Below are positions 27,770 to 36,569 of a DNA stretch of 64,000 bases, piece by piece. Position numbers and translations under genes: made by a program. Each line of letters begins with the position of its first letter. Within the stretch, counting starts at the first letter, position 1. This DNA comes from an uncultured Sphingomonas sp. (lineage in GTDB: Bacteria; Pseudomonadota; Alphaproteobacteria; Sphingomonadales; Sphingomonadaceae), in NCBI RefSeq assembly GCF_934560975.1, contig NZ_CAKTFO010000004.1, positions 1-64,000 on the forward strand. Direction: 5' to 3'. The notes under the pieces are model-generated. The model worked only from the letters and a program-made list of their open reading frames with translations. It did no database searches and was not told the DNA's origin.

Positions 27770-28489
27770 TCAGCGTGGCCGGGGACGCGCGAGGGTCGAC
27801 AGGACGCCGCGCAGGGTGCGGACCTCCTGACTGTTCCAGCCCGGCTTGGTCAGCAAGGTGCGCAGCGTGCGCCGCGTAACGGGTGTGCGGTCCGGTGGGT
27901 AGAAGTAGCCAGTCGCCTGTAGCATCCCGTCCAGCTGATCGATCATGCCGTCCAGTTCGATCTGGGGGGCGGGCGGATCGATCTCCACGGCCGGGGGCTG
28001 TTTCAGCGTCTCGCCCTTGGACCATTCATAGGCGACCAGAATCACGGCCTGTGCGAGGTTGAGGCTGCCGAACTCCGGATTGATCGGCACGGTCAGGATC
28101 GTCCGCGCCACCGCCACATCGTCCGTCTCCAGCCCCGACCGCTCCGGCCCGAACAGGAATGCGCTGCCGCCCGTCTCCGCCCGCACGGCGATGGCGGCCT
28201 CATCGGGGCGCACCACCGGCTTGGTGACGCCGCGCTTGCGGACCGTGGTGGCATAGACGTGCGCACAATCGGCCACCGCATCCGCCACGCTGTCGAACAG
28301 CCGTGCGCGCTCCAGCACGATATCAGCGCCCGACGCGGCCGGGCCGGCGGCGGGATTAGGCCAGCCATCGCGTGGGCTGACCAGACGCAGGTCGGTGAGG
28401 CCGAAGTTCAGCATGGCACGCGCCGCCTTGCCGATATTCTCGGCAAGCTGCGGGCGGACCAGAACGATGGCGGGGGGCGGGGCTGTCAT
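27770..28489 (-). CDS. trmJ: TrmJ-like tRNA (cytidine/uridine-2'-O-)methyltransferase (SPOUT)
   Basis: A 239-residue SPOUT-class methyltransferase similar to TrmJ, which methylates the ribose of tRNA position 32. The start IVLVRPQLAENIGKAARAML is the family motif 1. FLFGPERSGLETDDVAVA and VPINPEFGSLNLAQAVILVA are motifs 2 and 3 of the knotted SAM site. A C-terminal helical region resembles TrmJ rather than TrmH. It is the last gene of the glyA-nrdR-trmJ series. Exact target is inferred from the family. Confidence 0.88.
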   Translation of the reverse strand: MTAPPPAIVLVRPQLAENIGKAARAMLNFGLTDLRLVSPRDGWPNPAAGPAASGADIVLERARLFDSVADAVADCAHVYATTVRKRGVTKPVVRPDEAAIAVRAETGGSAFLFGPERSGLETDDVAVARTILTVPINPEFGSLNLAQAVILVAYEWSKGETLKQPPAVEIDPPAPQIELDGMIDQLDGMLQATGYFYPPDRTPVTRRTLRTLLTKPGWNSQEVRTLRGVLSTLARPRPR

Positions 28490-28534
28490 GTCTCTCTTAT
28501 CCGCTGGGTCATGCCCGGAAGGGGGCGTGGGCGC

Positions 28535-28993
28535 TTACTCGCCCTGTTCCGATACGCTGCCCGCAAAGGCTTCGAAGTCCTTGGCTTCGCGGAAATTCTT
28601 ATACACGCTGGCGAAGCGGATATAGGCCACGCTGTCGAGCTGCTGCAGCCCGTCCATCACCATTTCGCCCACCCGGGACGCCGGGATCTCGCTATCGCCC
28701 AGCGTTTCCAGCTGGCGCTGGATGCCGGATACGAGTTGCTCGATCTGCTCGGGCGCCACCGGCCGCTTGCGCGCGGCTATGGCGACCGACCGTTCCAGCT
28801 TGGCGCGATCGAACGACTGCCGGGTGCCGTCATTCTTGACGATCGTCACCTCTCGCAGCTGCGTCCGTTCGAACGTGGAGAAGCGCGCGCCGCAACTCTC
28901 GCACTGACGCCGCCGGCGGATGGCGGCGCCATCTTCCGCCGGACGGCTATCCTTGACCTGGCTGTCGGGGTGCGAACAGAAGGGGCAGCGCAC
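28535..28993 (-). CDS. nrdR: Transcriptional repressor NrdR
   Basis: NrdR represses ribonucleotide reductase genes in response to bound ATP/dATP. The 152-residue protein has the N-terminal zinc ribbon MRCPFCSHPDSQVKDSRPAE ... RRRQCESCGARFSTFER and the ATP-cone domain beginning TIVKNDGTRQSFDRAKLERS. The family signature SVAYIRFASVYKNF is near the end. It starts 7 bp after the glyA stop. The coupling of glyA and nrdR is common in alphaproteobacteria. No nrd genes are in the window. Confidence 0.97.
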   Translation of the reverse strand: MRCPFCSHPDSQVKDSRPAEDGAAIRRRRQCESCGARFSTFERTQLREVTIVKNDGTRQSFDRAKLERSVAIAARKRPVAPEQIEQLVSGIQRQLETLGDSEIPASRVGEMVMDGLQQLDSVAYIRFASVYKNFREAKDFEAFAGSVSEQGE

Positions 28994-29000
28994 GTGGGCG

Positions 29001-30308
29001 TCAAAGCTCCGGGTAGATGGGGAAACGCGCAGTCAGCGTCTTGACGCGCTCGCGCACATTCTGCTCGACCTGGGCGTCGCCCGCCTCGCCGTTGGTGCGC
29101 AGGCCCTCCAGCACGTCCGCGATCATGTCGGCAATCTCGCGGAATTCGGCCACGCCGAAGCCACGGGTGGTGCCCGCCGGCGATCCGACGCGGATGCCGC
29201 TGGTCTTGACCGGGGGCAGCGGATCGAACGGGATGCCGTTCTTGTTGCAGGTGATGCCGCACCGCTCCAGCGCCTCGTCCGCGTCGCGGCCGGTAACGCC
29301 CAGCGGGGTCAGGTCCACCAGCGCCAGGTGCGTGTCAGTCCCGCCCGAAACGATCGCCGCGCCACGCTGCTTCAGCTGTTCGGCCAGCGCCTTGGCATTG
29401 TCGACCACCGCTTTGGCATAGGCCTTGAACGACGGATCGAGCGCCTCACCGAACGCCACCGCCTTGGCGGCGACGACGTGCATCAGCGGGCCGCCCTGCA
29501 GGCCGGGGAATACGGCCGAATTGATCTTCTTCGCGATGGCCTCGTCATCGGTCATGATCATGCCGCCACGGGGGCCGCGCAGCGTCTTGTGCGTGGTGGT
29601 GGTAACCACATGGGCGTGGCCGAACGGCGAGGGGTGGACACCGCCCGCGACCAGCCCGGCGAAGTGCGCCATGTCGACCATGAACATCGCGCCGACCGCG
29701 TCCGCGATCGCGCGGAAGCGGGCGAAGTCGATGTGGCGGGGATAGGCCGATCCGCCCGCGATGATGATGGTCGGCTTATGCTCCTGCGCCATCGCCTCGA
29801 CCTGGTCATAGTCGATCAGGTGGGTGTCGCGGGTGACGCCATATTGCACCGCGTTGAACCACTTGCCCGACATGGCGGCACGCGCGCCGTGGGTAAGGTG
29901 GCCGCCGGCATCCAGGCTGAGCCCCATGATCGTGTTGCCCGGCTTGGTCAGCGCCAGCATGACGGCGCCGTTCGCCTGCGCGCCCGAATGCGGCTGGACG
30001 TTGGCGAAGTTGCAGCCGAACAGCTGCCTGGCGCGATCAATCGCGAGCTGCTCGACCTCGTCGGACGGCGCACAGCCCTGATAATAACGCTTGCCGGGAT
30101 AGCCCTCGGCATATTTGTTGGTGAAGACGGACCCTTGCGCCTCCAGCACCGCCTTGGAGACGATGTTCTCGGACGCGATCAGCTCGATCTGGTCCTTCTC
30201 GCGGGTGATTTCATGCCGGACCCCGGCGAACACGGCGGGATCGGCCTGCTCCAGCCCGCGTGAGAAGAAGCCGTCCGGCTGAATGTCGTTCGCGATCTGG
30301 CTGCTCAT
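29001..30308 (-). CDS. glyA: Serine hydroxymethyltransferase
   Basis: GlyA is a PLP enzyme that interconverts serine and glycine with tetrahydrofolate, a main source of one-carbon units. It has 435 residues. Family motifs: REKDQIELIASENIVSKAVL, TNKYAEGYPGKRYYQG, and the PLP-lysine region VTTTTHKTLRGPRGGM. The ATG at 30308 is chosen because upstream codons overlap a hairpin and give an atypical N-terminus. It lies in the minus-strand series hemA-glyA-nrdR-trmJ; glycine made here is also the substrate of the ALA synthase encoded just upstream. Confidence 0.98.
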   Translation of the reverse strand: MSSQIANDIQPDGFFSRGLEQADPAVFAGVRHEITREKDQIELIASENIVSKAVLEAQGSVFTNKYAEGYPGKRYYQGCAPSDEVEQLAIDRARQLFGCNFANVQPHSGAQANGAVMLALTKPGNTIMGLSLDAGGHLTHGARAAMSGKWFNAVQYGVTRDTHLIDYDQVEAMAQEHKPTIIIAGGSAYPRHIDFARFRAIADAVGAMFMVDMAHFAGLVAGGVHPSPFGHAHVVTTTTHKTLRGPRGGMIMTDDEAIAKKINSAVFPGLQGGPLMHVVAAKAVAFGEALDPSFKAYAKAVVDNAKALAEQLKQRGAAIVSGGTDTHLALVDLTPLGVTGRDADEALERCGITCNKNGIPFDPLPPVKTSGIRVGSPAGTTRGFGVAEFREIADMIADVLEGLRTNGEAGDAQVEQNVRERVKTLTARFPIYPEL

Positions 30309-30332
30309 GCGGGGCTCCCTTGAGGATGCGGC

Positions 30333-30361
30333 AGCCCGGTGGCGCATGGCCATGCCGGGCT
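30333..30361 (-). terminator. Hairpin between hemA and glyA
   Basis: A perfect 7-bp stem, AGCCCGG (30333-30339) and CCGGGCT (30355-30361), lies about 75 bp past the hemA stop and 25 bp before glyA. It could attenuate or end the hemA transcript. No T-run is seen. Confidence 0.4.
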
Positions 30362-30434
30362 TCGGTCGATTCGGATCGCCATCCCTCTAGAGCTGCCGTG
30401 CGATTCAGGCCAGCTTGGGCATGGTCCCAAACGG

Positions 30435-31694
30435 TCAGGCGGCGAGCCGCATCTCCATCCGGTCCCAGATCTCCACCAGCGCATCGACCAGCTCCCGCAT
30501 CATCTCCTCGCTGTGGCTGGGGCCCGGGGTGAAACGCAGCCGCTCCGTACCGCGCGGGACGGTGGGATAGTTGATCGGCTGCACATAGACGCCATACTCG
30601 GCCAGCAGGATGTCGCTGGCGCGCTTGGCCTTGACCGGATCGCCCACCATCAGCGGCACGATGTGCGTGGTGGTGTCCATCACCGGCAGCCCCGCATCCG
30701 CCATCATGCCCTTCAGCCGGGCGGCCGCCGCCTGCTGCCCCTCGCGCTCCGCCGAGGAGCCTTTGAGGTGGCGCACGCTGGCGAGCGCACCGGCGACCAG
30801 CACCGGCGAGAGCGAGGTCGTGAAGATGAAGCCCGGCGCGTAGGAGCGGATCACGTCGACGATCATCTTGTCCGCCGCGATATAGCCGCCCATCACCCCG
30901 AACGCCTTGCCGAGCGTCCCTTCGATGATCGTCAGCCGGCTGGTGGCCGCCTCCCGATCGGAAATGCCGCCGCCGCGCGGACCGTACATGCCGACCGCAT
31001 GCACCTCGTCCAGGTAGGTGAGGGCATGATATTTGTCCGCCAAGTCGCAGATGGCGTGGATCGGCGCGACGTCGCCGTCCATCGAATAGACGCTCTCGAA
31101 CGCGATCAGCTTGGGCGCTTCGGGGTCGGCCTCGGCCAGCAATTCCTCCAGATGGTGGAGGTCGTTGTGGCGGAAGATCTTCTTCTCGCACCCCGAATTC
31201 CGAATGCCCGCGATCATGGAGGCATGGTTCAGCTCGTCCGAGAAGATGATGCAGCCCGGCAGCACCTTGGCCAGCGTCGACAATGTCGCTTCGTTGGAGA
31301 CATAGCCGGAGGTGAACAGCAGCGCATTCTCCTTGCCGTGCAGGTCGGCAAGCTCATGTTCCAGGTCGATATGATAATGAGTGTTGCCGCCGATGTTGCG
31401 CGTGCCGCCGGAGCCCGCGCCGACATCGTGCAGCGCCTCCTCCATCGCCGCGATCACCTTGGGATGCTGGCCCATCGACAGATAGTCGTTGGAGCACCAC
31501 ACCGTGATCGGCTTCGGCCCGTTATGCCCGGCGAAGCAGCGTGCGTTCGGGAACATGCCCTTGTTGCGCAGGATGTCGATAAAGACCCGATAGCGACCCT
31601 CGGCATGCAGCCGGTCGATCGCCTGGGTAAAAATGCGGGAATAATCCAAAGTGCCAGTCCCCGGCAGCGAAGATGTGTCTCTAGCGTCGGACAT
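30435..31694 (-). CDS. hemA: 5-aminolevulinate synthase
   Basis: This PLP enzyme condenses glycine and succinyl-CoA to 5-aminolevulinate, the C4 route to heme typical of alphaproteobacteria. The 419-residue protein shows DYSRIFTQAIDRLHAEGRYR near the start, HASMIAGIRNSGCEKKIFRH, and the PLP-lysine motif EGTLGKAFGVMGGY. Start choice is not certain: ATG at 31694 gives a 15-residue leader before the usual DYSRIF start, which could itself begin at a TTG at 31649. It is 60 bp after murI and upstream of glyA. Confidence 0.96.
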   Translation of the reverse strand: MSDARDTSSLPGTGTLDYSRIFTQAIDRLHAEGRYRVFIDILRNKGMFPNARCFAGHNGPKPITVWCSNDYLSMGQHPKVIAAMEEALHDVGAGSGGTRNIGGNTHYHIDLEHELADLHGKENALLFTSGYVSNEATLSTLAKVLPGCIIFSDELNHASMIAGIRNSGCEKKIFRHNDLHHLEELLAEADPEAPKLIAFESVYSMDGDVAPIHAICDLADKYHALTYLDEVHAVGMYGPRGGGISDREAATSRLTIIEGTLGKAFGVMGGYIAADKMIVDVIRSYAPGFIFTTSLSPVLVAGALASVRHLKGSSAEREGQQAAAARLKGMMADAGLPVMDTTTHIVPLMVGDPVKAKRASDILLAEYGVYVQPINYPTVPRGTERLRFTPGPSHSEEMMRELVDALVEIWDRMEMRLAA

Positions 31695-31754
31695 GCTGAT
31701 TTTCCAGCAGGAAGGCTTTGTCCGGCGTCAAAGTTCCGATCACACTGGGCGGTT

Positions 31755-32552
31755 TTACAGGATCTCCACCCGGCCCAGGCCGCGTTGGGCGAGGGCGTCG
31801 GCAAAGGCCTGCGACGGCTGGATCGGACCGGTGAAGACGGCGGCGCCGGGTGGTGACGCCGCCGGCCAGGCTTGGCCGTCAGTCAGGTGGACGATGCGAC
31901 GGGCGATGCCGGCCGCTCCGTCGACGAAGCGCAAGGGGCGGGGTGCCACGGCTGTCAGCCGGTCCGCCACCAGCGGGAAGTGGGTGCAGGCCAACACCAC
32001 CACGTCCATCCGCTCGCCCCCTTCCTGGTCGAGCAGGCCGGCGAGCGCGTCGGCATAGGCGCTGTCCGGGGTCGACTGCCCACGCAACGTGGCTTCCGCC
32101 AGCGTGACCAAGGCCGCCGAACCGTGGCGCAGCACCCGGCAATCGCCAGCGAAGCGCCGCGACAGATCGTCCACATAAGGTTGCCGCACCGTTGCATCGG
32201 TGCCGAGTATCCCGATCACGCGGGTCTGCGACTGTTCGGCGGCGGGCTTGATCGCGGGCACCGTGCCGACAACCGGCAGGTCCAACGCCGCGCGCACCCC
32301 GGCCAGCGCGATGGTGGAGGCGGTGTTGCACGCAATGGTGATCAGGCGCGGGCGATAGCGTTCCGCCAGCCGCCCGAGCAAGGCGGGCACGCGCGCGCTG
32401 ATCTCCGCCTCCGATTTGGTGCCATAGGGAAAGCCGGCATTGTCGGCGACATAGACGATCGGAGCGCGGGGCAGGGCTGTCCTGACCTCTGCCAGCACGG
32501 ACAGGCCGCCGACGCCGGAGTCGAACAGCAGGAGAGGGCGGGCGTCGCTCAT
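31755..32552 (-). CDS. murI: Glutamate racemase
   Basis: MurI makes D-glutamate for peptidoglycan. It has 265 residues. The motifs are complete: LLLFDSGVGGLSVL at the N-terminus, the first catalytic cysteine in ITIACNTAST and the second in VLACTHFPLVADRL. The ATG at 32552 overlaps the stop of the upstream ThDP enzyme gene by 4 bp, so translation is probably coupled. It precedes hemA in the same direction. Confidence 0.96.
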   Translation of the reverse strand: MSDARPLLLFDSGVGGLSVLAEVRTALPRAPIVYVADNAGFPYGTKSEAEISARVPALLGRLAERYRPRLITIACNTASTIALAGVRAALDLPVVGTVPAIKPAAEQSQTRVIGILGTDATVRQPYVDDLSRRFAGDCRVLRHGSAALVTLAEATLRGQSTPDSAYADALAGLLDQEGGERMDVVVLACTHFPLVADRLTAVAPRPLRFVDGAAGIARRIVHLTDGQAWPAASPPGAAVFTGPIQPSQAFADALAQRGLGRVEIL

Positions 32553-34198
32553 CCGCCGCGCAGGCCCGAAATGGTCAGTGCGGGACTGATCCGCTCGATC
32601 TCGGTCCTGAGGTGGAGCAGGGCCACGCCTGATTGCTCCAGCGCGCGGGCCAGCGCCGGTGCGAACTGGTCGGTCCGCTCCACCGTCTCGGCCCATCCGC
32701 CATGGGCGTGGGCGAGCGCGGCAAAGTCGGGATTGGCGAGGTCGGTGCCGGATACGCGCGCCGGATAGCGCCGCTCCTGATGCATCCGGATCGTGCCGTA
32801 GCTGCCATTGTCGATCAGCAGCACCAACAGTCGGGCACCCTGGTGGGCGGCGGTGGCAAGCTCCTGTCCGTTCATCAGGAAGTCGCCGTCGCCCGCCACC
32901 GCGACCACCTGCCGCTCCGGGAAACGCAATGCCGCCGCGATCGCCGCCGGCACGCCATAGCCCATCGCGCCGGCCGTCGGCGCCAGTTGAGACGGCTTGG
33001 CAGCATAATGCCAGAAGCGATGCGCCCAGGCCGAGAAATTGCCCGCACCGTTGCAGATGATGCTGTCCCCCGGCAGCTGTTCACGCAGGACCGCCCAGCA
33101 GAGATTGAGGTCGAGCGCGGCTCCGTTGGGCGCGGGCGTGCTCCAGTCCAGCCACTCGGCATGTGCTTGTGCGCCAGCCTCGAAATGGACCGAATGATCG
33201 CTGACGTTGGCAATGGCGGCGGCAAAGGCTCGCGTGTCGGCGCACACCGCCAGATCGGTGCGGTAGACCCGGTCGAGTTCGGTCGCATCGGGGTGGACGT
33301 GGACCAGCACCTGCCCGGGATGGTCGGGCGTGATCAGCGTATAGCCATCGGTGGTCGCCTCCCCCAGCCGCGCGCCGACCACCAGCAGCAGGTCGGCATC
33401 GCGCACCCGCTGGACCAGCTTGGGGTTGGGGCCATAGCCGAGATTGCCGGCATAGACCGGGCTCTCGTTCGGGATCGCATCCTGGCGACGGAACGCGGCC
33501 ACTACCGGCAGGCCCGTGCGACGCGCGAAGTCGGCAAAGTCGCGCCCGGTCTCGGCATCCCAATCCGCGCCGCCGACGATCGCCAGCGGCGCCCTGGCCT
33601 GGCGCAGCAGGGCATAGACATGGCCTACCGCCTCGGCCGGGCAGGCCTGCGTGACACGGGCGATGGCTGGCCGGTCCTCCGCTTGCGCTTGGCTTTCCAG
33701 CATGTCTTCGGGCAGCGCCAGCACCACCGGCCCGGGCCTGCCGCTGATAGCGGTGGCGTAGGCGCGGGCGACATATTCCGGGATGCGCGCCGCATCCTCG
33801 ATCCGTGCCGCCCACTTCGCAAGCGGTGTGAAGAAGGCCGGCAAATCGACTTCCTGAAAGCCTTCCCGATCGCGGGCGTCGCGCGCCACGTCGCCCACGA
33901 ACAGGATCATCGGAGTGGAATCCTGCATCGCCACATGCACGCCGATGGAGGCGTTGGTGGCGCCCGGCCCGCGCGTCACGAAGGCAATTCCAGGCCGATG
34001 GGTCATCTTGCCGTCCGCTTCGGCCATAAAGGCCGCGCCACCCTCCGCGCGGGTCACCACCAGGTTGATGGAGGGGGTGTCGTACAGCGCATCCAGCACC
34101 GGCAGGAAACTTTCGCCCGGTACGGTGAAGATGCGGTCGCAGCCTTGGGTGACAAGAGCATCCACCAGGATGCGGCCGCCGGTCCTTGGGGTCATCAT
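32549..34198 (-). CDS. Thiamine diphosphate-dependent enzyme of the acetolactate synthase/decarboxylase superfamily
   Basis: A 549-residue cytoplasmic enzyme with the three-domain ThDP architecture. The catalytic glutamate is E52 in TRAEGGAAFMAEA, and the ThDP/Mg site is GDGDFLMNGQELATA ... DNGSYGTI near the C-terminus. It resembles the acetolactate synthase large subunit, but no regulatory (IlvH) subunit lies nearby, so it may be a 2-oxoacid decarboxylase, sulfoacetaldehyde-type enzyme or similar. Two ATGs (34198, 34195) are possible starts. Divergent from the CoA-transferase genes, coupled to murI. The exact reaction is not assigned. Confidence 0.85.
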   Translation of the reverse strand: MMTPRTGGRILVDALVTQGCDRIFTVPGESFLPVLDALYDTPSINLVVTRAEGGAAFMAEADGKMTHRPGIAFVTRGPGATNASIGVHVAMQDSTPMILFVGDVARDARDREGFQEVDLPAFFTPLAKWAARIEDAARIPEYVARAYATAISGRPGPVVLALPEDMLESQAQAEDRPAIARVTQACPAEAVGHVYALLRQARAPLAIVGGADWDAETGRDFADFARRTGLPVVAAFRRQDAIPNESPVYAGNLGYGPNPKLVQRVRDADLLLVVGARLGEATTDGYTLITPDHPGQVLVHVHPDATELDRVYRTDLAVCADTRAFAAAIANVSDHSVHFEAGAQAHAEWLDWSTPAPNGAALDLNLCWAVLREQLPGDSIICNGAGNFSAWAHRFWHYAAKPSQLAPTAGAMGYGVPAAIAAALRFPERQVVAVAGDGDFLMNGQELATAAHQGARLLVLLIDNGSYGTIRMHQERRYPARVSGTDLANPDFAALAHAHGGWAETVERTDQFAPALARALEQSGVALLHLRTEIERISPALTISGLRGG

Positions 34199-34291
34199 GC
34201 GCGCGTCATAGCCGGGCGGGAGGGCAAGCGGCAATGTTGACCCGCTTCGCTCGGACCGCCTACATCCCGGTCCAGCTCCGGTGGAGGTTTC

Positions 34292-35002
34292 GTGGCGAAC
34301 AAGATCTATCCCGACGCGGCCGCCGCCCTGGACGGCCTGCTTGCGAACGGCATGACGGTGTGTGCGGGCGGCTTTGGCCTGTGCGGCATCCCCGAACGGC
34401 TGATCGACGCGATCGAAGCGTCGGGCGTAGCCGGCCTGACCGTCGTGTCCAACAATGCCGGGATCGACGGCGTGGGTCTGGGCAAGCTGCTGCGCTCCCG
34501 CCAGATCGCCAAGATGATCTCCTCCTATGTGGGCGAGAACAAGGAGTTCGAGCGGCAATATCTGGCGGGTGAGCTGGAGGTCGAGTTCTGCCCCCAGGGC
34601 ACGCTGGCCGAACGCTGCCGCGCGGGCGGGGCGGGGATTCCGGGCTTCTACACCAAAACGGGCGTCGGCACGGTGGTGGCCGACGGCAAGGAGACCCGGG
34701 AGTTCGATGGGCAGACCTATGTCCTGGAACGCGGGATCGTTGCCGACCTGTCGATCATCAAGGGGTGGAAGGCGGACGAGGCCGGCAACCTCATTTTCCG
34801 CAAGACGGCGCGCAACTTCAACCAGCCGATGGCGACAGCCAGCAGGATGACGGTGGCGGAGGTGGAGGAGATCGTGCCGGTAGGCAGCCTCGATCCCGAC
34901 GCGATCCATGTGCCCGGCATCTATGTGAAGCGGCTGATCCTGGGCGCGCCCTACGACAAGAAGATCGAGTTTCGTACCACCCGCCCGCGTGAGGCGGCGT
35001 GA
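34292..35002 (+). CDS. scoA: 3-oxoacid CoA-transferase subunit A
   Basis: The alpha subunit of a succinyl-CoA:3-ketoacid CoA-transferase, used for acetoacetate and other ketoacid activation. It has 236 residues with a GTG start at 34292 backed by GGAGGT upstream. Diagnostic sequences: GLLANGMTVCAGGFGLCGIP, VSNNAGIDGVGLGKLL, and EFCPQGTLAERCRAGGAGIP. The partner subunit lies 0.9 kb downstream; the two are separated by a phosphatase gene whose GTG overlaps this stop by 4 bp. Subunit genes are normally adjacent, so this order is unusual. Confidence 0.95.
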   Translation: MANKIYPDAAAALDGLLANGMTVCAGGFGLCGIPERLIDAIEASGVAGLTVVSNNAGIDGVGLGKLLRSRQIAKMISSYVGENKEFERQYLAGELEVEFCPQGTLAERCRAGGAGIPGFYTKTGVGTVVADGKETREFDGQTYVLERGIVADLSIIKGWKADEAGNLIFRKTARNFNQPMATASRMTVAEVEEIVPVGSLDPDAIHVPGIYVKRLILGAPYDKKIEFRTTRPREAA

Positions 35003-35898
35003 AGCATTTCCTGCCCACGATCGCGGCCTTGCCGCTGCTGGCCGGCTGCGTGGTCGCGGTGGACAACAGGCCTGCGCCGCCGCCCACCCCGGCATCGTCC
35101 GCCCCTGCGGTGCCCAAGACGTTGCAATGGCTGCACGGATCGGGCGAGGCCGCGATCCTGTCGCGTCAGGCCTATCGGCAGATGGTCCGCTTCGTCCTGG
35201 CTGCCGACGCTGCCCGCAAGCAGGGCAAGCCGGTCGACGGCGCCGTGCTTGTGACCGGTGCGACACCGGATGCACCCCGCTGGGCGCAATGCGGTGCAAA
35301 GCCCGCGGCGATCGTGCTCGACATGGACGAAACCGCCATCCTCAACACCGGCGCCAATTATGACGGGGCGACCCGCCCCGACGCCGGCTTCGACGCCGCA
35401 CGCTGGGATGCGTGGGAGAAGGGTGGGGCGCCCTATGTCGAGCCCGTTCCCGGCGCGCGCGAGGCGCTGGCCCAGGTGCGCGCGGCCGGCATAACGCCGA
35501 TCTTCATCTCCAACCGGCTGAGCGCCAATGCCACCGGCGCGATCGACGCGCTCGCCACGGCCGGACTTGGCCCGGCGGTGCATGATCAGACCCTGTTCCT
35601 CCGCAACGACGTGGCGCCCGGATCGGGCAAGGACCCGCGGCGTCAGGCGGTGGCGGCGCGCTGGTGCGTGCTGGCGATGATGGGCGATCAGCTCGGCGAC
35701 TTCAGCGACGCCTTCAACACGCCGACCCTGTCGGTGCAGGGACGCCGTACCCTCGCCCAATCCCCGGCGGTCGCGGCGAAGTGGGGAGCGGGGTGGTTCC
35801 TGCTGCCCAATCCGGTATACGGCTCCGGCGTGGCCGGCACCCTGGATGATCTGTTCCCGGCGGACAAACGCTGGTCCGGCCCATCGGAGACGCATTGA
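34999..35898 (+). CDS. HAD-superfamily acid phosphatase, lipoprotein e(P4)-like
   Basis: A 299-residue protein with a lipoprotein signal peptide: the lipobox LLAGC puts the lipidated cysteine at residue 17, followed by a Pro/Ala-rich linker. The HAD nucleophile motif is IVLDMDETAILNTG (D108, D110), with ISNRL as motif II and MMGDQLGDF as motif IV. It resembles the class of outer-membrane acid phosphatases that includes Haemophilus e(P4), which dephosphorylate nucleotides and other monoesters. It overlaps scoA by 4 bp (GTGA) and scoB by one base, so it is translated within the CoA-transferase operon although its product is exported. Confidence 0.9.
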   Translation: MKHFLPTIAALPLLAGCVVAVDNRPAPPPTPASSAPAVPKTLQWLHGSGEAAILSRQAYRQMVRFVLAADAARKQGKPVDGAVLVTGATPDAPRWAQCGAKPAAIVLDMDETAILNTGANYDGATRPDAGFDAARWDAWEKGGAPYVEPVPGAREALAQVRAAGITPIFISNRLSANATGAIDALATAGLGPAVHDQTLFLRNDVAPGSGKDPRRQAVAARWCVLAMMGDQLGDFSDAFNTPTLSVQGRRTLAQSPAVAAKWGAGWFLLPNPVYGSGVAGTLDDLFPADKRWSGPSETH

Positions 35899-36533
35899 TG
35901 CCCTGGACTCGTGACGACATGGCGGCGCGGGCCGCGCGGGAATTGCGGGACGGCTTCTACGTCAACCTGGGCATCGGCATCCCGACATTGGTGGCCAATC
36001 ATGTGCCTCCGGGCATCGAGGTAACCTTGCAATCGGAGAACGGGATGCTGGGCATCGGCCCGTTCCCCTATGATGACGCGGTCGATCCCGACCTGATCAA
36101 CGCCGGCAAGCAGACCATCAGCGAACTGCCGTCCTCCAGCTACTTTTCCTCGTCCGACAGTTTCGCCATGATCCGGGGCGGGCATATCGACCTTACCGTG
36201 CTCGGCGCGATGGAGGTGTCGGAGGGCGGCGACATCGCCAACTGGATGATCCCCGGCAAGATGGTGAAGGGCATGGGCGGGGCGATGGACCTGGTCGCCG
36301 GGGTCAAGACGATCATCGTCGTGATGGAGCATGTGTCCCGGGCTGGCGAGCCCAAGTTCATCCCCGCCTGCACCCTGCCGCTGACGGGCCAGAACGTGGT
36401 GGACATGATCGTGACCGACCTGTGCGTCTTTGGCCGTCCGGACCATGCAAGCCGGTTCCGGCTGCTGGAACTCGCGCCCGGCGTGACGGCGGATGAGGTG
36501 CGGGCGAAGACGGGTGCGGCCTACGACGGCTGA
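35898..36533 (+). CDS. scoB: 3-oxoacid CoA-transferase subunit B
   Basis: The beta subunit of the CoA-transferase, carrying the catalytic glutamate. It has 211 residues. Visible: DGFYVNLGIGIPTLVANHVP, the active-site SENGMLGIGPFP, and the GHIDLTVLGAMEVSEGGDIA region. The ATG at 35898 shares a base with the phosphatase stop; an in-frame TTG at 35895 is less likely. Together with scoA it forms a complete two-subunit enzyme. Confidence 0.96.
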   Translation: MPWTRDDMAARAARELRDGFYVNLGIGIPTLVANHVPPGIEVTLQSENGMLGIGPFPYDDAVDPDLINAGKQTISELPSSSYFSSSDSFAMIRGGHIDLTVLGAMEVSEGGDIANWMIPGKMVKGMGGAMDLVAGVKTIIVVMEHVSRAGEPKFIPACTLPLTGQNVVDMIVTDLCVFGRPDHASRFRLLELAPGVTADEVRAKTGAAYDG

Positions 36534-36537
36534 ACGC

Positions 36538-36553
36538 TTCGTCGCACGACGAA
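36538..36553 (+). terminator. Short hairpin after scoB
   Basis: TTCGTCG (36538-36544) and CGACGAA (36547-36553) form a tight inverted repeat 5 bp after the scoB stop. The loop is only two bases and no T-tract follows, so the terminator reading is weak. Confidence 0.25.
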
Positions 36554-36569
36554 CCGAATACGGCGCTCG

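Noticed and set aside
30339..31856. A 505-codon plus-strand frame antisense to hemA
   Set aside because: No recognisable domain; hemA is intact with all catalytic motifs.
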